Shown here: in pieces, positions 44,775-52,949 of the stretch
How the letters are laid out: each line of letters opens with the position of its first letter
Numbering within the stretch: position 1 is the stretch's first letter
Translations under genes and position numbers: made by a program
Notes under the pieces: generated by a model
What the model saw: the letters and a program-made list of their open reading frames with translations, nothing else
The model's database searches: none
What the model was told of the DNA's origin: nothing
From: SW132 sp038150125
Lineage (GTDB): Bacteria; Bacteroidota; Rhodothermia; Balneolales; Balneolaceae
DNA: 64,000 nt
Direction of reading: 5' to 3'
NCBI RefSeq assembly: GCF_038150125.1
Contig: NZ_JBBVMF010000007.1
Span: forward strand, 1-64,000

Positions 44775-44825
44775 CTCGGGTCAGGCGACCCGAGTTACGT
44801 TGAGCGGCGTCGCCGACCCGCTACT
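44775..44825. repeat. CTCGGGTC hairpin and GAGCGGCGTCGCCGACCCGC repeat
   Basis: A perfect 8-bp hairpin CTCGGGTC/GACCCGAG with loop AGGC (44775-44794), then GAGCGGCGTCGCCGACCCGC (44802-44821). The hairpin recurs at 44924-44943 and, decayed, at 44166-44185; the second part recurs inverted at 54450-54475. Confidence 0.75.
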
Positions 44826-44923
44826 TGAACATCCCGAACGATACAAATTACTTTAAATACAACGGTTTTTTATTTACATCCAGATGAGAAATAAACACGT
44901 TGTCGCTGTTGATTGCTTTCCCT

Positions 44924-45000
44924 CTCGGGTCAGGCGACCCGAGCTACGTGGAGCTGCAAGACCGCGAACGCAGAGAGCTGCTGGCAGAGTCCGGCCGGGG
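44924..45000. repeat. CTCGGGTC hairpin fused to repeat copy 3
   Basis: A perfect 8-bp stem CTCGGGTC/GACCCGAG at 44924-44943, followed within 6 bp by the third, shortened copy of the GCAAGACCGCGAACG repeat (44950-45000). Confidence 0.75.
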
Positions 45001-45050
45001 GCGTAGAACTGTCAAACCGTAGAACTGTTGAATCGGTAGTATTTCGAACC

Positions 45051-45148
45051 AAACATGGTATGTCTGTTCAATTTCCCTACATATATCTATCTATTGGCTG
45101 GTTTTGATACTGAATGCTGAATAGTAAAAAAATAGATATGCCATGTTT
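45051..45148. repeat. TIR element C' (98 bp)
   Basis: Starts AAACATGGTATGTCT and ends AGATATGCCATGTTT. It is preceded by an AACTGT/AACCGT degenerate repeat (45007-45036). Confidence 0.7.
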
Positions 45149-45216
45149 TAAGGACTTGAGCAGGTTACGGCACAACGCTGTCAGATCCGGTAGGTGCTGA
45201 ACAGGTTGTTTAGAAT

Positions 45217-45915
45217 TCAGGAAAAAAGATCACGATACGGCTCAATGAGTTCCGGTCGGTTGTTGCTCACATTTCCAACTTCTTTATTAACACGATAAAA
45301 TTTTATGTCATCATCAGGCCAGGGACGGATTAGATCCTGCAGCGCTTCGGTATCATTAAAGGATGGATCGAGCCAGGTGTTAAACTCCTCCTGAAGTAGC
45401 AGAGCAGGCATTCGGTCGTGAAGCTCTTGCATGGGCTTGTTTGCGTCGGTAGTGATAATAGTGTAGCTGTTTATAGTCTCTCCACTGTCGGGATCTTGCC
45501 ACTCTTCCCACAGACCGGCAAAGTGCATCAGGTTAGATTGTTTGCGCTGAACAAAATGGGGGACTTTTTCTGATGATGTGGTTTTCCACTCATAAAAGCC
45601 ATTGGCTGGAACAATACAGCGCTGCGATTTGAAAGGTTTTTGAAATGATTTCTTTTTTGACAGTGACTCGCCCCGGGCATTAATCATCGAATAGCCGGTT
45701 TTTACGCTGTCGGCCCAAAATGGAACCAGTCCCCATCTGTGCGGACGGATGATTCTGTTGGCCTCTTCAGATTCATAGGGTTTGAGAACTACGGGCATGT
45801 GATGTGACGGTGCCACATTATAGTTTGGTTCAACCGGAAATGTACCGTCAAGAACTGCACCATAAGTTTTCTGAAGTTCTTCAAGCGTTGCTTTTAAGAC
45901 ATATCGTCCGCACAT
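45217..45915 (-). CDS. SRAP / HMCES-type abasic-site processing protein
   Basis: 232 residues of the SOS response-associated peptidase family (YedK/HMCES). The catalytic Cys2 (MCGRYVL) is exposed after Met removal; also present are NARGES, CIVPANGFYEWK with the conserved Glu, and ELHDRMP with the catalytic His. It forms a thiazolidine crosslink with abasic sites in single-stranded DNA and so shields them. It sits at the right edge of the repeat island. Confidence 0.95.
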   Translation of the reverse strand: MCGRYVLKATLEELQKTYGAVLDGTFPVEPNYNVAPSHHMPVVLKPYESEEANRIIRPHRWGLVPFWADSVKTGYSMINARGESLSKKKSFQKPFKSQRCIVPANGFYEWKTTSSEKVPHFVQRKQSNLMHFAGLWEEWQDPDSGETINSYTIITTDANKPMQELHDRMPALLLQEEFNTWLDPSFNDTEALQDLIRPWPDDDIKFYRVNKEVGNVSNNRPELIEPYRDLFS

Positions 45916-45976
45916 AAAATTTTACCTGGTTTGTTTTGAAGTAAAGGTGGGGAGATACTTTGAGAGTCGCAAGGAT

Positions 45977-45999
45977 GAAGAGAAGAGAAGAGAAGAGAA
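45977..45999. repeat. AAGAG pentanucleotide run
   Basis: About 4.5 copies of GAAGA between the SRAP start (45915) and the T9SS gene terminator. It lies in the upstream region of the SRAP gene, 60-85 bases before its ATG. Confidence 0.8.
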
Positions 46000-46000
46000 T

Positions 46001-46038
46001 TAAAAACTGCCCGGTTTATCATTTGAACGCCGGGCAGT
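46001..46038 (-). terminator. Terminator of the T9SS substrate gene
   Basis: A 9-bp stem ACTGCCCGG (46006-46014) with CCGGGCAGT (46030-46038). On the minus strand it is followed by TTTT. It lies 19 bases after the stop at 46058. Confidence 0.82.
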
Positions 46039-46057
46039 GCTTCTAAAATGAGAAACA

Positions 46058-47221
46058 CTATTTCAGAAGCGTCATCTTTCTCGTAAACATTTGATCACCT
46101 GCTCTGAGCCTGTACATATAAATACCGCTTGCAAGATCGCCTGCATCAAATGGCACACTGTATTCTCCGGCCTGTTTGAATTCATTGTTAAGCAGCGTTT
46201 GGACTTCTTGTCCGGTGAGGGAGTAAACAGTCAGTGAGACCTCAGCCGGGCTATCGAGCTGATATGAGATCTGCGTGGTTGGGTTGAACGGATTTGGGTA
46301 GTTCTGATTGAGTTTTACGGTCTCAGGAATATCAGGAGAGGATTCTGATGATACTGTTGTGAGTTCATCGAAAAGTGTTAACTGAATGTTGGCAGATGCC
46401 CGTTCATAGTCATCGTTTTGAGAAAATACGTCGATGTCCACGCTGGCACTGGCTACTTCAAAGCCGTTTTCATTAATAAAACTTACGTTAACCGTAGTAA
46501 ACTCAAATCCTGATATTTCGGACGTTTCAGTTTCTGTAATACGAAGTACGGGTATTGATTCATCACCAATGAGTACTTGTCCATATCCATCAACTACGGC
46601 ATTCACCGAATAATCCGTGCTGAATGGGGTGCTGCCAGACTGTGTTACCTCTGAGGTATATGAGTAATTCCACATGGTATTATAGGTGAGTGGAAAAGGA
46701 AAAAGGGGTTGAGCAGGTGTGTTTCGGACAGTGATTTCAGCGGTATTTGGGGACGCTGCATCAGCAGAAATAGTGCCATGCTCAACCAACCCATTTTCAG
46801 TAAGGCTGTTGTATGAATAAATAATCTGGTTAACCTCAAATATAACTCCATTGACCTCAAATGAGGTTTCAAATTCTGCTTGTGCCATTACATTTGCATC
46901 ACTGAAGTGATCAAAATCGGCACCGAGTTTTCCGTCAAAACTATTGAAAAATTCTATGGAACCGGTAGATACGATGGAGTCTGCATTAGCGAAAACTGTT
47001 AAATCCCATGTTTCATCTTCTCCGGTTTGATCTATAATTGAAATGACAGGATCCGGATCGCTGTATGAGGTGGCAGTTACTTCGGTAGTGGTGTTCAGAA
47101 GCTGGGTAAAGGAGGATTGATCCAGGGTGATTTGGGCTGTAAGCCGATTCTGAGTCAGCGGCTGAATAACAAGTCCTATCAGGCAAAGTAAAAAAAGAAT
47201 GAATGTAACTGTGTTTTTCAT
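46058..47221 (-). CDS. Secreted protein with type IX secretion sorting domain
   Basis: 387 residues. N-terminal signal peptide, a beta-rich central region of no recognised family (about 30-300), and a C-terminal T9SS type A sorting domain (about 310-387) with LNQNYPNPFNPTTQISYQL, AGEYSVPFDAGDLASGIYMY and a final RKMTLLK. It should be exported through the type IX machinery and attached to the outer surface or released. It lies 153 bases downstream of the TPR kinase. Function of the central part unknown. Confidence 0.9.
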   Translation of the reverse strand: MKNTVTFILFLLCLIGLVIQPLTQNRLTAQITLDQSSFTQLLNTTTEVTATSYSDPDPVISIIDQTGEDETWDLTVFANADSIVSTGSIEFFNSFDGKLGADFDHFSDANVMAQAEFETSFEVNGVIFEVNQIIYSYNSLTENGLVEHGTISADAASPNTAEITVRNTPAQPLFPFPLTYNTMWNYSYTSEVTQSGSTPFSTDYSVNAVVDGYGQVLIGDESIPVLRITETETSEISGFEFTTVNVSFINENGFEVASASVDIDVFSQNDDYERASANIQLTLFDELTTVSSESSPDIPETVKLNQNYPNPFNPTTQISYQLDSPAEVSLTVYSLTGQEVQTLLNNEFKQAGEYSVPFDAGDLASGIYMYRLRAGDQMFTRKMTLLK

Positions 47222-47374
47222 AACGTGTGATTTCTTGTTCGAGTGAAAGGAGTAGTTCTTTTAATGAATGCGTAACGTTTACCGAATAAGTATCATTAAT
47301 TAGTCTCCTTAAGCACAAAAAGTGATAGGTGTGCTTACTCCTTGCGATGACAGGTTACAAAACGAAGCTGCTAA

Positions 47375-49900
47375 CTACCTGATGGCATCTAAAAGCGCAA
47401 ACTCCGGGGATGACGAAATCGACGGGTAAGATTTGAAGTCCTTAATCAGGTTGTTCATCAGGTTCACATCAAACCTTGAGAATGTGATTCGTTTCTCTTT
47501 AAGAGATTGAAACGCTTCACGGAATTCACTCTTAGCTACCTGGCTTTCGTTTGAGTTGAACCGGCTGAGCGAATAGTAGAGAATGGCCCGTTCAGTCCAG
47601 ATATGATCATCGCCCAGTGCTTCTGAATAGATCTGAATGGCTCTTTCAAAAAAATCTGATGAACTGTCCAGTTGCTCCGCCTGAAGTTTTAGTTTACCAA
47701 GCGATTCGTAAGAAGCACCGGTTCTCCAATGCGACTCTCCAAAGTCCTCCCTGTTGATCTCTAACAGATCAAGCCTGATTTCTTCAGCGCGATCAAACCG
47801 CTCCATCGAAGCGTAAAGTACCGATAAATTATTGAGAATAATCTTGGTGTTTGGATGGTTTTCGCCATAGACAAACCTATTAATTTCAAGGGACCGGTTA
47901 TAGTGAGCCAGCGCCTGTTCAGTTTCACCCTGGACTTTCATGAGAAAACCAAGGTTGTTGTGAATCACACTCATATCCACTGTATATGGATCCTCTGCAG
48001 GCAGCGAGTAAAGAACTTCTTTGTATAGCGTTTCACTTTTTTGATACTCATGATTACTCCGATATGCCTGCGCCAGATTCGTGCGTACGGACCGGATATA
48101 GGCGTCAGACAAGTCAGCAGTGCGGGCCGTGGTAAGTGCTTTATTCAGATGCATAATTGCAAGCTGAGGATTTCCGAGTTCTGACATCGTGTTTCCATAT
48201 CCCGAATATAGGCCAGTGGTAATTTCTGGATCTGATATTTCGTTAATCTCCACAATCGAAAGTGCGCGATCGTAATAGTGAGCCGCCGGTTCAAATCCCC
48301 GGCGTTCTCTGTGCAGGCGTGCAAGCTCTAATGTGGGTTTAATCATATCAGACGCAGTAGAATCGCGTAACTCTGAAATGTAGCTATCGAACGCATTTTC
48401 AAGCAACGTTTGTGACTGCTCGAAATCACCAATTTTTTTATAGGCGTTCCCAAGGGATATCATGATGTCGGCCTTCGAAAGTTCTGATGCCTCCCAGTTA
48501 TCGAGTTTTTCCAAACCGGATTGAAGGATGTCATACACGGTAAGTGTATCTGAAATATTATTTTCCGGATCTGATGCATCAAACAAATCAACCATAAAGC
48601 CGGCTATAAATGATGCCTGCTGCTCTTCTGCCATTGCTTTTTGACGTTCAGATTTAATCGTATCTATGTAGTAAAATGTCATTCCGGTCAGAATGATAAG
48701 AATAACCGCCAGCCCTGAAATGATCCCGCTGTTTCTGACCGTAAATTTTTTCAGTTTATAAAACTGCTGATCACGTTTAATTGAAATGGGGATGTTTTGC
48801 CGGTAATTACGAATATCAGAGAGTAAGTCACCGGCCGACTGATATCGTTCTGCGGGATTTCGGCGGAGTGCCTCTTGGAGAATGTCATCGAGGTCTCCCC
48901 GGAGTCGGACTGTTGTGGAATTGTCTTTCGCCCTGTAACTGGCTCGGGGTGGAGTTGAATTCGAAATAATCTGAATAGCTTCACGCGGAGATTTTCCATC
49001 CAGATTAAACGGGAAAGTTGTGGTAAGCAGTTCATATAGCAGCAGGCCCAATGCATATACGTCAGTAGATGTGGTAATCGCTTCACCGCAAAGCTGTTCC
49101 GGAGCTGCGTGCTGTATCGAAAACGGGTTCAGGCCGGCTGCATCTTCATCAGAACTGATCGATATTCCATCAGGGTCAATGATTTTAGCAATTCCGAAAT
49201 CGAGAATTTTGCAGTTCCCGTCGGATGTCACAAAAATATTATCAGGCTTCAGATCTCTGTGAACCACCAGGTTCGAATGAGCAAAGTTTACACCTTCACA
49301 GATTTGTTCAAAAAGCATCAGTTTTTGTTCTACACTGCATTCTCGTGACCGGCAGTAATCGGTGACAGGGACTCCCTCCACATATTCCATCACAAGGTAA
49401 GGCCGCCCGGTTTCTGTGATGCCGCCATCGTAAATCCGCGCAATATGCGGATGATTGAGCTTTCCTAAGACGTTACGCTCGATATTGAACTGATGGATAT
49501 GGTGAGAGTCGATGCACTCCCTGCGTAGTAGTTTTATGGCAACAGTGATCTGAAGATGTCCGTCTGTACGGTCAGCCCGGTAAACGGTTCCCATGCCGCC
49601 ACTGGCCAGTTTTTCCAGAATTTTATAAGGGCCGATCTGCTGAGGTGGAGGTGACTGATCTTCAGCCACCGGCAGGCGATCTTCCTTGTTGATTTGATCG
49701 ATCAGTTCACTGCTCGATTCAATGAGTTTGTCCCATAATGTATCGGATTTATGGATCGATTTTAGAAAGGATATGGCTTCCTGGCGCATCTCATCACTGA
49801 GGGCCGGGTCGTTTTCGATAAATGCAATGCGTTCCCCGGGAGGTAATTCAAGTGCACGATCAAGGATGGTATTGAGAGATGTCCAGTGCTTTGTATCCAT
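47375..49900 (-). CDS. Ser/Thr protein kinase with TPR sensor region
   Basis: 841 residues. Residues 1-85 form a helical N-terminal region typical of the ECF-associated kinases. The Hanks-type kinase is about 92-360, with GGMG loop 101-104, K123, H214-R215-D216, K218 and D234-F235-G236. A membrane span lies at about 391-412 and the C-terminal half has about eight or nine TPR repeats outside the cytoplasm. It is 56 bases downstream of an ECF sigma gene, the usual arrangement in which kinase and sigma factor make one signalling unit. Confidence 0.94.
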   Translation of the reverse strand: MDTKHWTSLNTILDRALELPPGERIAFIENDPALSDEMRQEAISFLKSIHKSDTLWDKLIESSSELIDQINKEDRLPVAEDQSPPPQQIGPYKILEKLASGGMGTVYRADRTDGHLQITVAIKLLRRECIDSHHIHQFNIERNVLGKLNHPHIARIYDGGITETGRPYLVMEYVEGVPVTDYCRSRECSVEQKLMLFEQICEGVNFAHSNLVVHRDLKPDNIFVTSDGNCKILDFGIAKIIDPDGISISSDEDAAGLNPFSIQHAAPEQLCGEAITTSTDVYALGLLLYELLTTTFPFNLDGKSPREAIQIISNSTPPRASYRAKDNSTTVRLRGDLDDILQEALRRNPAERYQSAGDLLSDIRNYRQNIPISIKRDQQFYKLKKFTVRNSGIISGLAVILIILTGMTFYYIDTIKSERQKAMAEEQQASFIAGFMVDLFDASDPENNISDTLTVYDILQSGLEKLDNWEASELSKADIMISLGNAYKKIGDFEQSQTLLENAFDSYISELRDSTASDMIKPTLELARLHRERRGFEPAAHYYDRALSIVEINEISDPEITTGLYSGYGNTMSELGNPQLAIMHLNKALTTARTADLSDAYIRSVRTNLAQAYRSNHEYQKSETLYKEVLYSLPAEDPYTVDMSVIHNNLGFLMKVQGETEQALAHYNRSLEINRFVYGENHPNTKIILNNLSVLYASMERFDRAEEIRLDLLEINREDFGESHWRTGASYESLGKLKLQAEQLDSSSDFFERAIQIYSEALGDDHIWTERAILYYSLSRFNSNESQVAKSEFREAFQSLKEKRITFSRFDVNLMNNLIKDFKSYPSISSSPEFALLDAIR

Positions 49901-49956
49901 AATTTTAAACAGAGCAGTTTCTTAGTTTTACATAGATGCGTGAACTGGATTAATAC

Positions 49957-50511
49957 TCATTCATTTTCATTCATTTTTTGATAAAACCATCCGCGAGCTT
50001 TTATCCACTCCCGGTTGACCGTGCTTGGTGATATTTCCAGGTTTTCAGCCGTGTCTTCAATACTCAGTCCGCCAAAAAAACGAAGTTCCACAATTCTGTA
50101 CATTCGCTCATCAAACGTTTTAAGCTCATCCATAAGATCGTCGATTTCGATAATGATATGAGCGTGTTCATCGATGCTGAGCCTCTCTTCATCGAGGGTA
50201 ATCTTGTAGTTTTCTCCGCCACGTTTTTGTGCCGTTCGTTTACGTGCATAATCGACAAGAATTTGCCGCATAGACCGTGCGGAGATAGCATAAAAATGGG
50301 TGCGTCCATTGTAGTGAACAGCATCCTGGTTTACCAATTTTTCATACGCCTCATGAACCAGGCCGGTGTTACTGAGCGTGCGGGAAGAGTATTCATTATT
50401 TAATTGACGCCGTGCTATTCTCTTGAGTTTCTCGTAAACGAGCGGGTAGAGTTTTTTGTAAGCCTCTTTGTCTCCGGAACTTACGTCATTAAGTAGCTGT
50501 GTAATCTCCAT
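49957..50511 (-). CDS. ECF-type sigma factor (TIGR02999-like)
   Basis: 184 residues. Region 2 (YPLVYEKLKRIARRQLNNE, HFYAISARSMRQILVDYARK) and region 4 (RIVELRFFGGLSIEDTAENLEISPSTVNREWIKARGWF) are complete. The ARSMRQILVDYAR style is that of the ECF group linked to Ser/Thr kinases in Planctomycetes and Rhodothermia. No anti-sigma gene is present; the kinase downstream may take that role. Confidence 0.93.
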   Translation of the reverse strand: MEITQLLNDVSSGDKEAYKKLYPLVYEKLKRIARRQLNNEYSSRTLSNTGLVHEAYEKLVNQDAVHYNGRTHFYAISARSMRQILVDYARKRTAQKRGGENYKITLDEERLSIDEHAHIIIEIDDLMDELKTFDERMYRIVELRFFGGLSIEDTAENLEISPSTVNREWIKARGWFYQKMNENE

Positions 50512-50657
50512 ATAGCCGGTCTGATTCTGGGGGTTCAGTTAGTCTATATGTAGCAATAAATATGCAAAATTTTATAAATTTTACTTTAAAAAATCTTAAT
50601 AGTTATCTCTAAGTAAATGAAATGCCGTTAATACTGCTTGAGCAAATGGAGTAGTTC

Positions 50658-51572
50658 TTAAAAGATGGATGATTCCGTCACAGTCGTAAACCGTTCAAGA
50701 AACTCCATCCCTTTAAATGAATTTCCATTCGGATTCAGTTTCGGGCTCCAGACGGCGATGCTGTATTGGTTTGGGCAAACAGCGACAATACCTCCGCCAA
50801 CACCGCTTTTTCCGGGAAGTCCCGTTCTAAAGGAAAACTCGCCCGCTTCGTCATACATCCCGCAAAGCTGCATGATGGCGTTGATTCGTTTCGACTTACT
50901 CACAGAGATGATCCTTTCCTCGGAATATGGACAATTTCCGTACCCGGCCAGGTAGAGAAATGTACTGGCGAGCTCACGGCATGTCATCTCGATGGAGCAG
51001 AGATTGAAGTAAAGATCGAGAACCTCTTCGATGTCATTCTCAATATTGCCAAATGCTTTCATCAGGTAGATGAGGCTGCTGTTTCTGTGGCCTGTTTTCT
51101 TCTCAGATTCCGCAACACGCTTAGAGTAATGGATGTCCTTGTTTCCGGTGAGACTTCGAATGAACTCAATCAGTTCTGTTTTGGGATTCTTGCAATGACT
51201 GATTAGAATATCGCACACAACAATGGCCCCGGAATTTATCATCGGGTTTCGGGGGATACCGTTATTGTATTCGAGCAGCGTGAGTGAGTTAAATGGTGCT
51301 CCGGATGGCTCCACACCCATTCGCTGCCAGAGGTAATCACCCTCGAGTTTATAGGCAAACGTTAGTGATAGCACTTTGGCAATACTTTGGATAGAGAATT
51401 TTTCGTCGGAATCACCTATGGAGAAGTGCTGATTGTTGAGGGTGGTGAGGTGAACCCCGAATTTTTCAGCATCAACGCCGGCCAGTTCGGGGATATATGT
51501 CGCCACTTCACCCGGATCGTCCATCTCTTTTAAATCATGAAAAATAGTGCCGATCGCGATCTGGTAGTCCAT
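50658..51572 (-). CDS. glsA: Glutaminase A
   Basis: 304 residues, a serine-dependent beta-lactamase-like fold. Catalytic S63-x-x-K66 (SIQSIAK), with NGIPRNPMINSGAI, GHRNSSL and PGKSGVGGGIVAVCP. It hydrolyses glutamine to glutamate and ammonia in the cytoplasm. Monocistronic, about 75 bases from the gamma-carbonic anhydrase gene. Confidence 0.96.
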   Translation of the reverse strand: MDYQIAIGTIFHDLKEMDDPGEVATYIPELAGVDAEKFGVHLTTLNNQHFSIGDSDEKFSIQSIAKVLSLTFAYKLEGDYLWQRMGVEPSGAPFNSLTLLEYNNGIPRNPMINSGAIVVCDILISHCKNPKTELIEFIRSLTGNKDIHYSKRVAESEKKTGHRNSSLIYLMKAFGNIENDIEEVLDLYFNLCSIEMTCRELASTFLYLAGYGNCPYSEERIISVSKSKRINAIMQLCGMYDEAGEFSFRTGLPGKSGVGGGIVAVCPNQYSIAVWSPKLNPNGNSFKGMEFLERFTTVTESSIF

Positions 51573-51647
51573 GTGAAAATTTTTAGCTGATTAAGAAAGC
51601 AATGAAGCAGCATAGCAGGAATTTTGAAAAAGACCTCTTGTCAACAA

Positions 51648-52241
51648 TCAATCCGAACGCTTTTTCCATGTCTCATAACCGCCTTGTTGGGCTTTTCGAT
51701 CTTTAGGAATCTCCCGGAGCGGCTCACACTCTTGCCATGAGTCTCGCATCTGTTGTGGAAGCCGCTGATACCATGACGTTCCTTCCGATTTCCACTTGGC
51801 CATTTCATCGGTCACATCTTTCACAATTTTGGCGGGATTCCCAACCACTACTTTTCGATTCGGGATGTTCATTCCCTCTTTCACAAATGCCAGCGCACCG
51901 ATAACGCATTCTTTCCCGATGGTGACGTTGTCCATCACCACGGCATTCATTCCCACCAGCGTATTCTTACCGATGGTTGACCCGTGAATAATGGCTCCGT
52001 GACCGATATGTGCAGCTTTATGAAGCGTAACCGTCACACCCGGAAACATATGAATCGTACAGTTTTCCTGAACATTACATCCGTCTTCGATGACGATCTT
52101 GCCCCAGTCGCCCCGGATTGCCGCTCCCGGCCCGATGTATACATCCTTCCCAATAATCACATTTCCGGTCACTGCCGCCTGGGGATGGATGAAGGCGGTT
52201 TTGTGGATGACGGGTTTGTAGTCATTAAATTCGTAAACCAT
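51648..52241 (-). CDS. Gamma-class carbonic anhydrase-like hexapeptide protein
   Basis: 197 residues, left-handed beta-helix built from hexapeptide repeats (IGKDVYIGPGAAIRGDWGKIVI and onward). The zinc-binding His residues appear at IHMFPG and AAHIGHGAIIHG. This is the PaaY/YrdA/CaiE-type group; real carbonic anhydrase activity is often weak or absent. A C-terminal helix ends in a charged tail. The S23-type gene lies 14 bases upstream, so they may be cotranscribed. Confidence 0.92.
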   Translation of the reverse strand: MVYEFNDYKPVIHKTAFIHPQAAVTGNVIIGKDVYIGPGAAIRGDWGKIVIEDGCNVQENCTIHMFPGVTVTLHKAAHIGHGAIIHGSTIGKNTLVGMNAVVMDNVTIGKECVIGALAFVKEGMNIPNRKVVVGNPAKIVKDVTDEMAKWKSEGTSWYQRLPQQMRDSWQECEPLREIPKDRKAQQGGYETWKKRSD

Positions 52242-52310
52242 GGGGAATTAGTGGATTAGTTGATTGGGGAATTTGGTGATTGGGGATTTAGTTGATTAGC
52301 TCCAGATGAT
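52242..52310. repeat. Degenerate TTGATTGGGGAATTTGG-type repeat
   Basis: Short repeats of TTAGTTGATTGGGGA, TTTGGTGATTGGGGA and TTTAGTTGATTAG cover the end of the S23-type gene and the gap after it. Complementary-sense words (CCCAATCAACCAATTTCCC) occur at 52913-52940 on its other side and at 54284-54300. Confidence 0.65.
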
Positions 52311-52735
52311 TGATCCAACGATTTGTACGAAGTGGGATCTTCTTTAATGATATTTGATTTCTGGCGGTTTAAATAAGCGATATATCCATTAGTTAATTTA
52401 ATACAGCCGATAATTTTTTCTCGCAAGGATTTGTGTTTGATTTCATTAATGTATTCGCAGTCCAGGGCTGTGATTAAGTGATCAATCAATTCGTAAGCAG
52501 AGCCTCTTGACTGTCTGCAGAACTGGATATTTTCCTGGTAGTGGTATCTCCCATATCCTTCGGCAATGTTATTCCCAATTGAACGTGATGATCGGACCAT
52601 CTGATCGGTGAGTTTATAAGTTTCCTCTTTTGGAAAACTTTTGCATAGCTGGAAAATTTCATTTCTTATCTCTCTGGCTTGCTGCCAAACGTTCAAACTC
52701 TCAAATGATCTGAATTCTGATTGGTTGTCTTCCAT
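52256..52735 (-). CDS. Four-helix-bundle protein (S23 / 23S rRNA IVS-type)
   Basis: 159 residues. FESLNVWQQAREIRNEIFQLCKSFPKEE, then LTDQMVRSSRSIGNNIAEGYGR, is the signature of the S23-like four-helix-bundle family, often found in 23S rRNA intervening sequences and, in Bacteroidota, as free-standing genes. The last ~25 residues read through the A/T-rich repeat and may be a variable tail. No role is proven; the fold is related to the Avd accessory protein of retroelements, but no reverse transcriptase is here. Confidence 0.92.
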   Translation of the reverse strand: MEDNQSEFRSFESLNVWQQAREIRNEIFQLCKSFPKEETYKLTDQMVRSSRSIGNNIAEGYGRYHYQENIQFCRQSRGSAYELIDHLITALDCEYINEIKHKSLREKIIGCIKLTNGYIAYLNRQKSNIIKEDPTSYKSLDQSSGANQLNPQSPNSPIN

Positions 52736-52861
52736 CTTAATTTGGTTTAATGTTGTTAGGTAAATTAGAGAAATAGGTAATTAGTTGATTTTGAAACTCT
52801 CTTAGTAAGATGTGATAACTATTATTTTAATTTCGAATAAATGTAATAATTAAAAAGTTGA

Positions 52862-52945
52862 AAGACCTTCCATTCCCATTCACCAATTACCCTATTTCCT
52901 TCTCTACTAAAAACCCAATCAACCAATTTCCCAATTTCAAATCAA
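52862..52945. repeat. Degenerate CCAATTACCC/CCAATCAACC repeat, opposite sense
   Basis: Words such as CACCAATTACCC, CCCAATCAACCAATTTCCC and AATCAACCGAT, the reverse-complement sense of 52242-52310. Together the two arrays flank the S23-type gene as a loose inverted repeat. Confidence 0.6.
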
Positions 52946-52949
52946 CCGA

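Larger units (their letters stand above)
43941..45216. other. 1.28-kb gene-free repeat island
   Basis: No supported gene. It contains three copies of a 50-70-bp repeat starting GACCTGCAAGACCGCGAACG, two perfect CTCGGGTC/GACCCGAG hairpins plus a decayed third, a CCCCAC/GTGGGG hairpin with a GTCCC/GGGAC hairpin (44250-44285), and two TIR elements. A 112-codon minus-strand ORF (44229-44567) is made mostly of these repeats. Confidence 0.75.

Noticed and set aside
42371..45148. CRISPR array
   Set aside because: The repeated ends are inverted within each ~100-bp element and spacing is irregular over the island; no short direct repeats with uniform spacers and no cas genes.
52256..52735. Diversity-generating retroelement, because Avd shares the four-helix-bundle fold
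   Set aside because: No reverse transcriptase, template repeat or variable repeat was found in the window.
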